The notes: generated by a model not told the origin, from the letters alone. Positions 16,041 to 26,775 are shown, counted from the stretch's first letter. The stretch is DNA of 64,000 bases from an uncultured Gammaproteobacteria bacterium (GCA_913060975.1 CAJXVC010000001.1:186001-250000), one strand, 5' to 3'. Numbers and translations: made by a program.

Positions 16041-17218
16041 TGCTTATTAATTTTTTCATGACGCTGCGCTCAGAGCGGTTGCCGGTCACGCTGACCGAAC
16101 TGTTCAGTCTACTGGAGTGTCTGGAGAATAATTTTGCCTTTGGTGATGTGGACGAGTTCTACTATTTGTCGCGCATGTGTCTGGTTAAAGACGAGAAAAA
16201 CTTCGACAAGTTTGATCGCGCCTTTGCTAAATATTTTGAAAACGTCGAGTTCATTGACCAACTGACGAATGCTGAAATTCCCGACGAATGGTTGCGCAAA
16301 CAGATCGAAAACATGCTCAGCGAGGAAGAGCGTGCCAAGATCGAAGCCATGGGCGGGCTCGACAAGTTGATGGAAGCGTTTCGACAGCGCATGCAGGAGC
16401 AAAAGGAACGGCACGAGGGCGGCAACAAATGGATAGGTACAGGCGGCACCTCACCCTTTGGCGCCTATGGCTACAACCCTGAAGGAATTCGTATCGGGCA
16501 GGATGACAGCCGGCATCAGCGAGCAGTGAAGGTCTGGGATCGGCGCAATTTTCGTGATCTGGATGACTCTGTCGAAATAGGCACTCGCAATATCAAAATG
16601 GCGCTGCGCCGACTCAGAAAGTTCGCCCGAACTGGCGCGGCCGACGAGCTGGATATGGATGACACCATTTCTTCGACAGCGCGTAATGCCGGGCTACTGG
16701 ATATCAAATTGGTACCGGAGCGCCACAATGCGGTGAAGGTGCTGCTGTTTTTTGATGTGGGTGGTTCGATGGACCCGCATATTCGGCTATGCGAAGAATT
16801 ATTCTCTGCCGCGCGATCTGAATTCAAACACCTGAAGTATTTCTATTTTCATAATTGCCTGTATGAATCAGTCTGGACCAAGAGCCGCAGAAGGCACGCC
16901 GAAAGCACTTCGACATACGACATTATTAACAAGTACAGCAAGGACTATAAGGTTATCTTCGTAGGCGATGCCACCATGGCGCCCTATGAAATTACCCATG
17001 CTGGTGGCAGCATAGAGCATTATAATGAAGAGCCTGGGGCAGCCTGGGTCCAGCGACTGGTTGATGTGTTCGATCATTTCGTCTGGATCAATCCAACTCC
17101 AAAAGATTATTGGGAGCACAGCTATTCCGTTCAGATCATGCGCGACCTGATTGATGATCAGATGTTCCCCATGACCGTCAAAGGGCTGGAAGAAGCTATG
17201 GTGTCACTCACAAAATAA
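16040..17218 (+). CDS. CoxE-like VWA domain protein, MoxR partner
   Basis: The 392-residue cytoplasmic protein has a helical N-terminal region (about 1-130) and a C-terminal VWA domain from about residue 230. The metal-ion site motif reads DVGGSM (239-244), with glycine replacing the first serine of the usual DxSxS. It is coupled to the MoxR gene by a one-base overlap. MoxR-CoxE pairs help metal-cofactor insertion or complex assembly in other bacteria, but there are no oxidoreductase genes next to this pair that identify a client. Confidence 0.85.
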   Translation: MLINFFMTLRSERLPVTLTELFSLLECLENNFAFGDVDEFYYLSRMCLVKDEKNFDKFDRAFAKYFENVEFIDQLTNAEIPDEWLRKQIENMLSEEERAKIEAMGGLDKLMEAFRQRMQEQKERHEGGNKWIGTGGTSPFGAYGYNPEGIRIGQDDSRHQRAVKVWDRRNFRDLDDSVEIGTRNIKMALRRLRKFARTGAADELDMDDTISSTARNAGLLDIKLVPERHNAVKVLLFFDVGGSMDPHIRLCEELFSAARSEFKHLKYFYFHNCLYESVWTKSRRRHAESTSTYDIINKYSKDYKVIFVGDATMAPYEITHAGGSIEHYNEEPGAAWVQRLVDVFDHFVWINPTPKDYWEHSYSVQIMRDLIDDQMFPMTVKGLEEAMVSLTK

Positions 17219-17235
17219 CTCGGTACTGTAAACTC

Positions 17236-18870
17236 ATGGAACAGCTTTCCCCGGAACTACAACACACGCAATTCCAGTCGCTACGCTCAGTATTCAGTCG
17301 GATCGTCAGCCAGCATGGTGACTTGCCAGCTTATACCTGCCTGGGTAAGACGCTGAGCTACGCTGAGGTCGATCGTCTTAGTGATGCTTTTGCCACGTGG
17401 CTATGTCAGCAGGACAACTTGTCACCGGGTGATCGCATTGCCATTCAATTGCCGAATTTGCTGCAATTTCCAGTCGCCTTGTTCGGCGCACTCAAGGCTG
17501 GGCTGGTTGTCGTTAATACCAACCCCTTGTATACAGCACCTGAGATGTGTCACCAATTCAAGGATTCGGGTGCCAAGGCTATCGTCATTCTGAGCAGCAT
17601 GTGTAGCAAGCTGCAAGAAGTGCTACCTGAAACCGGAATCGAAGTAGTCATTGTGACCCAATTGGGTGACCTGCAAGGCGGGCTTAAGCGCATAGCGTTG
17701 AACGCTGTGGCGCGCTACGTTAAAAAGATGGTGCCAGCCTATCAGCTTCCTCAGGCACTGGATTTTGAAACGCTGTTAAATACCCCAGTGAATAAGTCGT
17801 TGTATCCTGCCGAAGCCAATCCTGATGATTTGGCGCTGCTGTTATATACCGGGGGAACGACTGGCGTGGCCAAAGGTGCAATGCTGAGCCATCGCAATCT
17901 CACGGCCAACATGATGCAGCTGCGCTCGCGCTGTTTGTTGATCATGAAAGACCGTGAGGAAACTATCGCGGCACCACTACCGCTGTATCACAGTTATGCG
18001 TTTTTACTGCACTGTCTGGCGATGCCTTTTGCCGGGATTCACAATGTGTTGATTCCTGATCCGCGCAATATCTCTGAGGTATTGCAGCTGTGGAAGAAAT
18101 ATCAGTTTTCCGGTTTTGTAGGTATCAACACCCTCTATTTGGCATTGATGCGCAATAAAGCCTTCGATGAATTGAACTTTAAACCACTGACGTTCTGTGG
18201 TGCTGGCGGTATGGCGATGTCGACCTCAGTGCTTAGCGAATGGAAGACGCGCACTGGATGCGAAATCATCGAGGGCTATGGCTTGACCGAATGCTCGCCC
18301 GTGGTGTCTGTCAACGTTCCCGGTAAAGTAAAGCCTGGCACAGTCGGGCCTGTTGTACCCGAGACAGAGGTAAAACTTGTCGATGATGAGGGAAAAGATG
18401 TTGCGGCCGATGATCGCGGCGAATTGTGGATCAAGGGCCCGCAAGTGATGAAGGGATACTGGCAGCAAGAAGCCGCGAGCGCGGAAGCACTGACAAGTGA
18501 TGGCTGGTTCAAGTCGGGAGACTACGCAACGATCGACGGCGATGGCTATATCAGCATTGTTGATCGCAAGAAAGATATGATTCTGGTGTCCGGCTTCAAT
18601 GTGTTTCCGAATGAGGTCGAGGATTGGGTCAACACTCATGATAAAGTGATGGAATGTGCAGCTATCGGTGTTGAGAATGAGCGTACAGGTGAGGCGATTA
18701 AGCTATTTGTTGTCGCAAGAGATAAATCTCTGACTGCTGATGAGGTGATTGCCCATAGCAAAGCAGGTTTAACGGCTTACAAGATTCCCCGAGAAATTGT
18801 TTTTGTTGAGGATTTGCCCAAATCCAATGTCGGGAAAATTCTACGCCGCGAATTGCGTGATGAGAACTAA
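17236..18870 (+). CDS. fadD: Long-chain fatty-acid-CoA ligase
   Basis: FadD activates fatty acids to acyl-CoA for beta-oxidation at the inner membrane. The 544-residue product has the adenylate-forming P-loop YTGGTTGVAKGAMLSHRN, the motif GYGLTECSPVVS, WFKSGDYATIDGDGYISIVDRKKDMI and the C-terminal catalytic-lysine region KSNVGKILRRELRD. Length and motifs match the FadD family. It begins 17 bases after the VWA gene. Confidence 0.93.
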   Translation: MEQLSPELQHTQFQSLRSVFSRIVSQHGDLPAYTCLGKTLSYAEVDRLSDAFATWLCQQDNLSPGDRIAIQLPNLLQFPVALFGALKAGLVVVNTNPLYTAPEMCHQFKDSGAKAIVILSSMCSKLQEVLPETGIEVVIVTQLGDLQGGLKRIALNAVARYVKKMVPAYQLPQALDFETLLNTPVNKSLYPAEANPDDLALLLYTGGTTGVAKGAMLSHRNLTANMMQLRSRCLLIMKDREETIAAPLPLYHSYAFLLHCLAMPFAGIHNVLIPDPRNISEVLQLWKKYQFSGFVGINTLYLALMRNKAFDELNFKPLTFCGAGGMAMSTSVLSEWKTRTGCEIIEGYGLTECSPVVSVNVPGKVKPGTVGPVVPETEVKLVDDEGKDVAADDRGELWIKGPQVMKGYWQQEAASAEALTSDGWFKSGDYATIDGDGYISIVDRKKDMILVSGFNVFPNEVEDWVNTHDKVMECAAIGVENERTGEAIKLFVVARDKSLTADEVIAHSKAGLTAYKIPREIVFVEDLPKSNVGKILRRELRDEN

Positions 18871-18923
18871 TGCCATAGCGTGATAGCTGCTAAACTGCTT
18901 GCGGCACACACTCGACTACTCTA

Positions 18924-21900
18924 ATGATTGATTCCCTACGCCAACAACTGGCTTCTTGCCAGATCGCTGACGCGCATCGACTCGCGCGTAAACTCAATCA
19001 ACTGTCGCGCAAGCGCGATCAAGGTAAGTCGGTTGCTGAGGCGCTGCGACATCTGGAGCAAGAAATCACGCGCTCTGTGCAATCGTGCGAGCTTCGCGAC
19101 AGGCAAATTCCGGCTAAATTAAGTTATCCCGAGCAACTTCCTGTGAGTGGCAAAGCCGATGAGATAGCGGCTCTGCTCAAGGCGAATCAGGTCATTGTCG
19201 TCGCTGGCGATACCGGCTCGGGCAAAACAACCCAATTGCCGAAAATCTGTTTGCAGGCGGGGCTGGGGCGAAGGGGGCTGATTGGTCACACCCAACCGCG
19301 TCGTCTGGCTGCAGTTTCAGTGGCCAATCGCATTGCTGAAGAGTTGGGCACTGAGATTGGGCAGGGCGTTGGCTATCAGGTTCGCTTTAACGACAAGCAG
19401 AGTCAGGGAACCTATTTAAAGGTTATGACTGACGGCATCTTGCTTGCGGAAATAGCCCACGACCGATTTCTCAATCGCTACGACACGATTATTATCGATG
19501 AGGCACATGAGCGCTCATTGAACATTGATTTTCTATTGGGTTTTCTCAAACAACTCTTGAGCAAACGCAAAGATCTAAAGCTGGTGATTACCTCGGCGAC
19601 TATCGATCTGGAAAAGTTCTCCCGGCATTTTGACAACGCACCGATAGTCAAAGTATCAGGCCGCACCTATCCTGTTGAGACGCGTTATGTGCCACTCGAT
19701 GAGCAGGAGCAAGATGGTGGCGATGTGCAAACTGATGCCATCGTCGAGCAGGTGCGCGGCATTTTGCAAAGCAAGGGCGAAGCGCAGCCAGGCGGTGACG
19801 TTTTGGTCTTCTTGAGTGGCGAGCGCGAAATTCGCGAGACAGCGCAGGCATTGCGTAAAGCCAAACTGAGGTCTCTGGAAGTTTTGCCTTTGTATGCTCG
19901 CCTCAAACAATCTGAGCAGACGCGCATTTTCCAGCCGCACAAGGGCCGCCGTGTGGTGCTGGCAACCAACGTGGCAGAGACATCGATTACGGTGCCAGGC
20001 ATCAATTATGTGATCGATACCGGCTTGGCGCGTATTAGTCGATATAGTTTGCAAAGCAAGGTGCAGCGGCTTCCCATTGAAGCAATCTCGCAGGCCAGCG
20101 CCAATCAGCGCAAGGGGCGCTGTGGTCGTCTGGCGGGCGGCATTTGTATTCGCCTGTATGACGAACAAGACTTCGAGGCACGTCCGGCTTTTACTGACCC
20201 GGAGATACGGCGCACGAATCTGGCTTCTGTGATACTGCGCATGAAGCATCTGCGCCTGGGCGAAGCAGAACAGTTTCCGTTTTTGGAGCCGCCGGAAGGC
20301 AATGCCATCAATGAAGGAATAAAACTCCTTCTTGAGCTTAATGCCTTAACTCCCGATCGCGAACTAACCAAAGCCGGTAAACAGATGGCGATGTTACCGG
20401 TTGATCCGAAGCTGGCGCGAATGTTGGTCACTGCCAACGATGAAGGTAGCCTGCATGAGTTATTGGTTATCGTGAGCGCTCTGAGTATTCAGGACCCGCG
20501 GGAGAGTGGTAATGATTCGCGGCAACAAGCACAAGAGGCCCAGCAACGGTTCCTGCACGAAGAGTCAGATTTTCTGACCTTGTATAACATCTGGGATTTC
20601 TATGAGCAGCAACGTCAAAAATTGACTCAATCACAGCTGCGCAAACTCTGTAAATCGCTATTTTTGAATTTCATGCGCATGCGCGAATGGCGAGAAACCC
20701 ACAGGCAACTGCTATTGGCTTGCCAGCAACAAGGATTAAAAGCCAATACTTCACCAGCCAGTTACGAACAAGTGCATCGCAGCATTATTGCCGGTTCACT
20801 TAACCAGATCGCCTGTCAGCAAACCGGCAGGGTGTATCTTAACAATCGCAATCGTAAATTCACGTTGTTCGGTCATTCAGTATTGGCTTACAAGAATGCC
20901 AAGTGGATCGTTACCGGAGAGCTTATAGAAACGGCGCAGACGTTTGCGGCGATGGCAGCCAAGATTCAACCGCAATGGGTTGAGCAAATGGCTCTGCATT
21001 TGGTGAAGCGGGAATACTTTCAGCCGCATTGGAGTAGCAAGCAACAACAAGTTCTGGCCTATGAAAAAGTGCAGCTATATGGCCTGACCATTCTGGAAAA
21101 GTCAGTCGTTCGATATGCGCCGATTGACCCGGTGGCGGCCCGCGAGCTTTTTATCCGAGAAGGCCTGGCCACTGGTGAGGTGCGTACGTCGCAGCCATTT
21201 TATTCGGCCAACGCAAAGTTGATTGAGACGCTGGCCAAAGAAGAAGAAAAGATCCGGCGCCCGGAATTTATTGTCTCCGAGCGGGATATCATTCAGTTCT
21301 ACGAACAAAGAATCCCGGCTGATATTGTTTCAACCAGAGAGCTGGAACACTGGCTGAAGCGCAACAAGAAAGAAGGGCGTGAACAGCTCACCATGACGCG
21401 TCAGGCGTTGTTGGGCAAGGACAAGGACGACGCAGCGACCGCCCATTTCCCCGATCAAACCGCGATTCAGAGTAACACGCTGGCGATTGACTACGTCTTT
21501 GATCCGGGTAAGGAAGAAGATGGAGCAACAATTACTGTGCCACAAGCCATTCTGCATCAGGTGTCTCAGGGGGATATTGACTGGGCGGTGCCAGGTCAGC
21601 TAAGGGACAAATGCATTAACTTGATAAAGGGTTTGCCTAAAAAGCTGCGCAAGAATTTTATTCCCGTAAGCGGGTTTGTTGATGAAATTCTGCCCCAGAT
21701 GGCCAGTGGTGATGGTGACTTGATTGCGGCGTTGCAAGCGCAGATTCGCCAGCGCAAGCAACTCAATTTGCAGCGCGAAGAATTTGCCAATATCGAAACC
21801 CCCGCTTATTTGACAACCAAGATCCGAGTGGTCGATAGCGATGGCGAGGAGATAGCACGTGGCGACAGTTTGCAGGAGTTGCAGGGCCTGCATAAGATCC

Positions 21901-22808
21901 CCGAAGAAAGCCGCCAGGCCGACAGTGCCGCAGGTCGTTATCAGCATTCGCTCGAGCAGCAAGGATTGAAAGATTTTGACCTGGAGGTGTTTCCAGAAGA
22001 AGTTGAAATTAATGAAGGCCTGGTATTGGTACGTTACCCGGCTCTGGTTGACCAGCAAGATTCGGTGGCTGTGCAACTGTTTGCGGAAAAAGTGACTGCA
22101 GTCACTGCCACTGAAGGCGGTTTGGTACGATTATATATGCTCCGTAGCCAGCAACAGCGCAACATGCTACGGAAACAGTTTACTCGTCTGGTGAACAAAC
22201 ATGCGTTGATAGTACCGGCGCATCTGCATGACTTGGCAGAAGATGCCGTTGAGGCTTGTTACCGGATTGCCTTTGCGGTCGATACGCAGGTACCACGTAG
22301 CCGGGCTGAATTTGATGACAGCCTGAACCGCGGCAAATCACGCTTGCACGCAACAGCCATGCAGTTGGAAGAGTTATTGGATTCGGTGTTGCGTGATTGC
22401 TGGGCGATAAGGCTTCAGGTGAAAGAGTTAAAAATTGCTGATCTCAAATACATGGTGGATGATATACTGAGCCAGTTAGAGACGTTGTTGCCGGAGAAAT
22501 TCCTACTTTCGACGCCAGAGCAATGGTTGCAACAATTTCCCAGGTATCTTGATGCGGTCAAGGTACGTCTGCAGAAAGTCCCGCATATGGGGCCCCGCGA
22601 TAAACCTAACACCGATGAACTGGCGCGCCTTTGGCGTCGTTATGAAGACAAGGCAAATGGATTTGCAGAGAAGTCACCCGAACAGGTGATTGCGCTGCGC
22701 TGGATGTTGGAAGAATATCGTGTCTCACTGTTCGCTCAGCATTTGGGCACAGAAATCCCAGTATCCGCCAAACGATTGGAAAAGCAGTTTGATGACATAG
22801 AGCGTTAG
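18924..22808 (+). CDS. hrpA: ATP-dependent RNA helicase HrpA
   Basis: HrpA is a DEAH-box RNA helicase; in E. coli it rescues collided ribosomes and processes fimbrial mRNA. The 1,294-residue product (E. coli 1,300) has Walker A GDTGSGKT (95-102), DEAH (192-195), motif III SAT, and the motif VI region QRKGRCGRLAGG. Helicase-associated and OB-fold domains follow (about 480-800), with the long HrpA-specific C-terminal region (DUF3418) to the end. It stands alone, 54 bases after fadD. Confidence 0.97.
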   Translation: MIDSLRQQLASCQIADAHRLARKLNQLSRKRDQGKSVAEALRHLEQEITRSVQSCELRDRQIPAKLSYPEQLPVSGKADEIAALLKANQVIVVAGDTGSGKTTQLPKICLQAGLGRRGLIGHTQPRRLAAVSVANRIAEELGTEIGQGVGYQVRFNDKQSQGTYLKVMTDGILLAEIAHDRFLNRYDTIIIDEAHERSLNIDFLLGFLKQLLSKRKDLKLVITSATIDLEKFSRHFDNAPIVKVSGRTYPVETRYVPLDEQEQDGGDVQTDAIVEQVRGILQSKGEAQPGGDVLVFLSGEREIRETAQALRKAKLRSLEVLPLYARLKQSEQTRIFQPHKGRRVVLATNVAETSITVPGINYVIDTGLARISRYSLQSKVQRLPIEAISQASANQRKGRCGRLAGGICIRLYDEQDFEARPAFTDPEIRRTNLASVILRMKHLRLGEAEQFPFLEPPEGNAINEGIKLLLELNALTPDRELTKAGKQMAMLPVDPKLARMLVTANDEGSLHELLVIVSALSIQDPRESGNDSRQQAQEAQQRFLHEESDFLTLYNIWDFYEQQRQKLTQSQLRKLCKSLFLNFMRMREWRETHRQLLLACQQQGLKANTSPASYEQVHRSIIAGSLNQIACQQTGRVYLNNRNRKFTLFGHSVLAYKNAKWIVTGELIETAQTFAAMAAKIQPQWVEQMALHLVKREYFQPHWSSKQQQVLAYEKVQLYGLTILEKSVVRYAPIDPVAARELFIREGLATGEVRTSQPFYSANAKLIETLAKEEEKIRRPEFIVSERDIIQFYEQRIPADIVSTRELEHWLKRNKKEGREQLTMTRQALLGKDKDDAATAHFPDQTAIQSNTLAIDYVFDPGKEEDGATITVPQAILHQVSQGDIDWAVPGQLRDKCINLIKGLPKKLRKNFIPVSGFVDEILPQMASGDGDLIAALQAQIRQRKQLNLQREEFANIETPAYLTTKIRVVDSDGEEIARGDSLQELQGLHKIPEESRQADSAAGRYQHSLEQQGLKDFDLEVFPEEVEINEGLVLVRYPALVDQQDSVAVQLFAEKVTAVTATEGGLVRLYMLRSQQQRNMLRKQFTRLVNKHALIVPAHLHDLAEDAVEACYRIAFAVDTQVPRSRAEFDDSLNRGKSRLHATAMQLEELLDSVLRDCWAIRLQVKELKIADLKYMVDDILSQLETLLPEKFLLSTPEQWLQQFPRYLDAVKVRLQKVPHMGPRDKPNTDELARLWRRYEDKANGFAEKSPEQVIALRWMLEEYRVSLFAQHLGTEIPVSAKRLEKQFDDIER

Positions 22809-22870
22809 CGCTTTATGCCGATAGACAGGCCTGACAAGTGGACTTTCAGGAATAGTGCGACGTTAATACA

Positions 22871-23599
22871 GTGAAATCACTCATACGCAAAGCAAGGCAA
22901 ACAAGGATAGCTGCACTGATGCTGCTGGTGGCCTGTATGGTACCAACACAAGCGCTGGCTCAATCCACCACGCCTGTCGACCCCTGGCGCGAAACCAATC
23001 AGCGTATCTTTGCCTTCAATGATTTCTTCGACCGCATCCTTGTGCGTCCTATTGCTACTACTTACATGACCTTTGTGCCGCGTGTTGCACGCCAGGGCAT
23101 TGGTAATTTTTTCAGTAACATCAATGACATCAATGTCTTCGTCAATGACTTGCTGCAGCTCAAATTTGGTGATGCCTTGACCGATTCGGGGCGCTTCGCC
23201 ATTAATTCGACCCTCGGCGTGGTTGGTATTATTGATGTGGCCAGTAATCTGGGGCTAGAGAAAAACGAGGAAGATTTTGGCCAGACGCTAGGCTATTGGG
23301 GCGTTGAAAGTGGGCCTTATGTCGTGCTGCCGGTTTTTGGATCGTCCAATGTGCGTGATTCCTTCGGGCTGGTTCTCGATACCTTGTTCAATCCGATTCA
23401 ATACCACGATGAAGAGTCTGTGCGTCTGACTTTGTTTGTTGTTGCGGAAACCGATACCCGCGCTTCGCTGCTGTCACTTGATGAGCTGGTGTCAGGCAAT
23501 CGTTATCTGTTTTTCAGGGAAGCGTATATTCAGCGGCGTGAATATCTGGTCAACGACGGTCAAGTTGAAGATGAGTTTGGCAGTTTCGGCGGGTTCTGA
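22871..23599 (+). CDS. mlaA: Outer-membrane lipid-asymmetry protein MlaA (VacJ)
   Basis: MlaA removes phospholipids from the outer leaflet of the outer membrane and passes them to MlaC. The 242-residue product starts at GTG. It has the VacJ features DPWRETNQRIFAFNDFFDR (about 37-55), INDINVFVNDLLQLKFGDA and GQTLGYWGVESGPYVVLPVFG. The signal region holds a possible lipobox LVAC with Cys22, but its hydrophobic core is short and a signal-peptidase-I site (ALA before QS) is an alternative. It ends one base before the convergent TerB-like gene. The other mla genes are not in the window. Confidence 0.93.
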   Translation: MKSLIRKARQTRIAALMLLVACMVPTQALAQSTTPVDPWRETNQRIFAFNDFFDRILVRPIATTYMTFVPRVARQGIGNFFSNINDINVFVNDLLQLKFGDALTDSGRFAINSTLGVVGIIDVASNLGLEKNEEDFGQTLGYWGVESGPYVVLPVFGSSNVRDSFGLVLDTLFNPIQYHDEESVRLTLFVVAETDTRASLLSLDELVSGNRYLFFREAYIQRREYLVNDGQVEDEFGSFGGF

Positions 23600-23600
23600 C

Positions 23601-24062
23601 TCAGGTTTTACTGTCTCGTACTTTTAGTTTGGTTTTGATGAAGTCGCTGTGAGTCACATAAATCAGCTCGGCGATTTTACGAATCAAATGATCTTCGTAT
23701 TTGTCCAATTTATCGTCTGAAAAGGCAATGCGCCACATGTTTTCGATCAACGCGCATTTTTGGGCGTAGTTATAATGATCGTTTATCAGCTTTGTGAATT
23801 CGTATAATGAAGTCGCTTGTTCGGCTTCTTCTTCAGCCAGCCCTTTCAGTTCATTCAAGTCAGTGTCATCGATATTCAAGGTCTCTTTCAAGACGCTGAT
23901 AAATTCCTCGGATTCCCGGTCGTCCAGATCGTGGTCGGATTTCATCACTTCAATCAGTAAAGCCGCCGAAGCGAGATCAACGGCAGGTACGAGACCTTGC
24001 TGCTTGTCTTCGTCGGCCACGTCGAGCCGTGTATCAAAAAATGTTTTTATAGCATTGAGCAT
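23601..24062 (-). CDS. TerB-family protein
   Basis: The 153-residue, all-helical acidic protein matches the TerB/tellurite-resistance-like fold, with two conserved acidic patches (MKSDHDLDDRESEEFISVLK and IAFSDDKLDKYEDHLIRKIA) that bind metal in the family. It has no signal peptide or membrane segment. Its exact function is unknown and no other ter genes are nearby. It shares a very tight convergent junction with mlaA and lies 40 bases downstream of dusA on the same strand. Confidence 0.8.
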   Translation of the reverse strand: MLNAIKTFFDTRLDVADEDKQQGLVPAVDLASAALLIEVMKSDHDLDDRESEEFISVLKETLNIDDTDLNELKGLAEEEAEQATSLYEFTKLINDHYNYAQKCALIENMWRIAFSDDKLDKYEDHLIRKIAELIYVTHSDFIKTKLKVRDSKT

Positions 24063-24102
24063 AGTCGGTGTTTGTCCAGGAATCTTTTTCGATTGCGAAT
24101 AG

Positions 24103-25083
24103 TCAGCTTACATAAGCCATGGCATCTTGCAAGACTTCAATGCCGACGTTGGGACGGTGACTGTTTTCGCTGAGATGACGGCGATATTGCCGGCCGCCTT
24201 TCTGGCCTTTGAACAACCCCAATACATGCCGTGTCATATGGTTAAGAGGAGTGCCTTTGGCCAGTTCTGATTCTACATAGGGTAGATAGGCTTGCAGATA
24301 ATGCTGGCGAGAGGAGGCTTGTTCTTGCGCCGAAAATAACAGGCGATCCACATCGGCTAACACGTAAGGGTTTTGATAGGCCTCACGCCCCAGCATGACC
24401 CCATCGACTTCTTTTAGCAGTTCCTGACTCTGGGCAAGCGTTGTAATGCCACCATTGATAATGATTTCCAGATCAGGGAAGCGTTGTTTGACTGCAAATA
24501 CTCGCGAGTAATTCAGCGGCGGAATTTCGCGGTTCTCTTTTGGGCTTAGGCCTTGCAAATGGGCTTTACGGGCATGAATGATGAAGGTCTGGCAGCCCGC
24601 ATTCGCCACTGTTTCGATAAATCCCATGAGATGTTGTTCAGAGTCCAGGTCATCTATGCCGATTCGGCATTTGACGGTAACCGGAATAGCGATGCGTTGT
24701 TGCATCGCGCTTACACAGCTCGCCACCAATTCAGGCTCAGCCATCAAGCAGGCGCCAAAGGCGCCAGATTGCACACGGTCACTCGGACAGCCAACATTGA
24801 GATTGACTTCATCGTAACCGGCTTGCGCGCCAAGATCGGCAGCGAAAGCCAGTTGCTGTGGATCGCTGCCGCCTAGCTGAAGCGCCACCGGATGTTCGCT
24901 GGGATTGTATTGCAACAGGTAACTGGCATCGCCGTGTTGCAACGCGGCGCTGGTCACCATCTCTGTATAGAGCAGGGCATGACTACTCAGCAGACGCAGG
25001 AAAACCCGGTCATGGCGGTCCGTCCAATCCATCATCGGGGCAACACAAAAACGGCGATTTAGCTCAGTCATTCTCTTGGGCAC
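24103..25083 (-). CDS. dusA: tRNA-dihydrouridine(20/20a) synthase DusA
   Basis: DusA uses FMN and NADPH to reduce U20/U20a in tRNA D-loops. The 326-residue product has APMMDWTDRHDR, LNVGCPSDRVQSGAFGACLM with the catalytic Cys112, VKCRIGIDD, IIHARKAHLQGLSPKENREI, and INGGI/GREAYQNP for FMN binding. The start is given as GTG at 25083; an ATG at 25071 (MTELNRRF) is equally possible. It is divergent from gltX. Confidence 0.95.
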   Translation of the reverse strand: MPKRMTELNRRFCVAPMMDWTDRHDRVFLRLLSSHALLYTEMVTSAALQHGDASYLLQYNPSEHPVALQLGGSDPQQLAFAADLGAQAGYDEVNLNVGCPSDRVQSGAFGACLMAEPELVASCVSAMQQRIAIPVTVKCRIGIDDLDSEQHLMGFIETVANAGCQTFIIHARKAHLQGLSPKENREIPPLNYSRVFAVKQRFPDLEIIINGGITTLAQSQELLKEVDGVMLGREAYQNPYVLADVDRLLFSAQEQASSRQHYLQAYLPYVESELAKGTPLNHMTRHVLGLFKGQKGGRQYRRHLSENSHRPNVGIEVLQDAMAYVS

Positions 25084-25227
25084 TTTGTCTGATCAGGGCG
25101 GGTTTTTAGCCAAATCTGCGTGGCTGGTCAAGCCCGGGCTATTTTAACGCGCCCCGAGCATTGCTGCTTGCTTGATTCACGGAACCCGGACTGAGCGTTA
25201 GTCCGTGGGAATCGGCGAGCATTCGCG

Positions 25228-25233
25228 TATAAT
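25228..25233 (+). promoter_or_regulatory. Consensus -10 hexamer before gltX
   Basis: A perfect TATAAT lies 38 bases before the gltX start. No good -35 is seen at the right spacing, so the assignment is tentative. Confidence 0.4.
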
Positions 25234-25270
25234 CGGCGCCTAACTTTCGTCCAGCTGTATTCGGTAAATT

Positions 25271-26755
25271 ATGACCAACGTTCGCACTCGCATTGCGCCA
25301 TCACCAACCGGTGACCCCCATGTAGGCACGGCCTACATTGCCTTGTTTAATCGCTGCTTTGCCCGCCAGCATGGCGGTGAATTCATTCTGCGTATAGAAG
25401 ATACCGATCAGGCGCGCAGCACTGACAAGTCTGAACAAGACATTCTGAATTCTCTACGCTGGCTGGGTCTGGATTGGGATGAAGGGCCGGGCTGCGAAGG
25501 CGATTGTGGTCCCTACCGACAAAGTGAGCGCGCCGACATTTACCGCGAGCACATTAAAGTGCTATTGGACAAAGGCCATGCCTTTCCCTGTTTTTGTACC
25601 TCCCAGCGTCTTGATGAGCTTCGCGCTGAGCAAATGGCCAACAAACAGCAGCTAGGCTATGACGGCCACTGTACCAATTTGTCCGTGGAAGAGGTGCGCA
25701 GTCGTATTGCCGCGGGCGAGGAGCATGTGATTCGCATGCAGGTCCCCGAAACAGGCGAATGTGAATTCGATGACATGCTGCGTGGCAGTGTCAGCATCGC
25801 CTGGTCGCAGATCGACATGCAGGTATTGATAAAGTCGGATGGCTTGCCTACTTACCACTTTGCCAATGTGGTCGATGATCACTTGATGGGAATCACCCAT
25901 GTCATCCGCGGAGAAGAGTGGATCAATTCGGTGCCCAAGCACGTATTGCTGTATCAGTATTTTGACTGGCAAGCACCTGTGTTTTGCCACATGCCGCTGC
26001 TACGCAATCCTGACAAGAGTAAGCTCAGCAAGCGCAAAAACCCAACCAGTATCAACTACTACCGGGATATGGGCTACTTGCCGCAAGCATTAACCAATTA
26101 TCTCGGAATGATGGGCTGGACGATGCCGGACGGCGAAGAGAAGTTTTCTCTGCAGCAAATGCAGGAAGCATTTGATATCACCCGGGTCTCTTTGGGCGGC
26201 CCCATTTTCGATATTGAAAAACTGGATTGGCTCAATGGCAAATACATACGCGAAGACCTCAGCGATGAAGAGTTTGTTGCCGAGTTCGCCAAATGGGCGT
26301 TTCAGGAACATAAAGTGGCGCGCATCATCCCTTTGCTCAAGCAGCGAGTAGAGCGTTTTAGTGATGTTGCCGAGTTGGCGCAACCTTTTGTGTCGGGTGT
26401 CATCCCGCTCAATGCTGAGACTTTTGCGCATAAGAAGCTGGATGCGCCTATGCTGCTGAAGATTTTGCAGTTCAGTCTCTGGCGACTCGAAGAGAGCGCA
26501 GGTTTTGGCCGCGACCAGGTCGAAAGTGTGCTTCAGGAACTGGCAACCCAGCTGGATCTGAAGATACGTGATTTCCTGTTTCCGCTCTTTGTGGCAATGA
26601 GTGGCAAGGCAGTTGCTGCCTCTGTCATTGAAACCATTAGCGTGTTGGGCTTGGACATCACCAGAGCGCGGCTGCGTAACGCGTTGGATGTGCTTGGGGG
26701 CATTTCCAAGAAGCAGGCGAAAAACCTGGAAAAGGAATATCGGCAGTTGAATTGA
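25271..26755 (+). CDS. gltX: Glutamate-tRNA ligase
   Basis: GltX charges tRNA-Glu in the cytoplasm. The 494-residue class I synthetase shows the HIGH-like motif [14 protein letters not shown] (9-22), a zinc-binding CFC...YDGHC pattern (about 110-135), and the KMSKS-like SKLSKRKN near 250. It has one anticodon-binding C-terminal domain and is therefore a full-length GluRS rather than a truncated GluQ. It is monocistronic, followed by the tRNA-Ala promoter. Confidence 0.97.
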   Translation: MTNVRTRIAPSPTGDPHVGTAYIALFNRCFARQHGGEFILRIEDTDQARSTDKSEQDILNSLRWLGLDWDEGPGCEGDCGPYRQSERADIYREHIKVLLDKGHAFPCFCTSQRLDELRAEQMANKQQLGYDGHCTNLSVEEVRSRIAAGEEHVIRMQVPETGECEFDDMLRGSVSIAWSQIDMQVLIKSDGLPTYHFANVVDDHLMGITHVIRGEEWINSVPKHVLLYQYFDWQAPVFCHMPLLRNPDKSKLSKRKNPTSINYYRDMGYLPQALTNYLGMMGWTMPDGEEKFSLQQMQEAFDITRVSLGGPIFDIEKLDWLNGKYIREDLSDEEFVAEFAKWAFQEHKVARIIPLLKQRVERFSDVAELAQPFVSGVIPLNAETFAHKKLDAPMLLKILQFSLWRLEESAGFGRDQVESVLQELATQLDLKIRDFLFPLFVAMSGKAVAASVIETISVLGLDITRARLRNALDVLGGISKKQAKNLEKEYRQLN

Positions 26756-26775
26756 AGTAGCAATGCCACTTGCGA

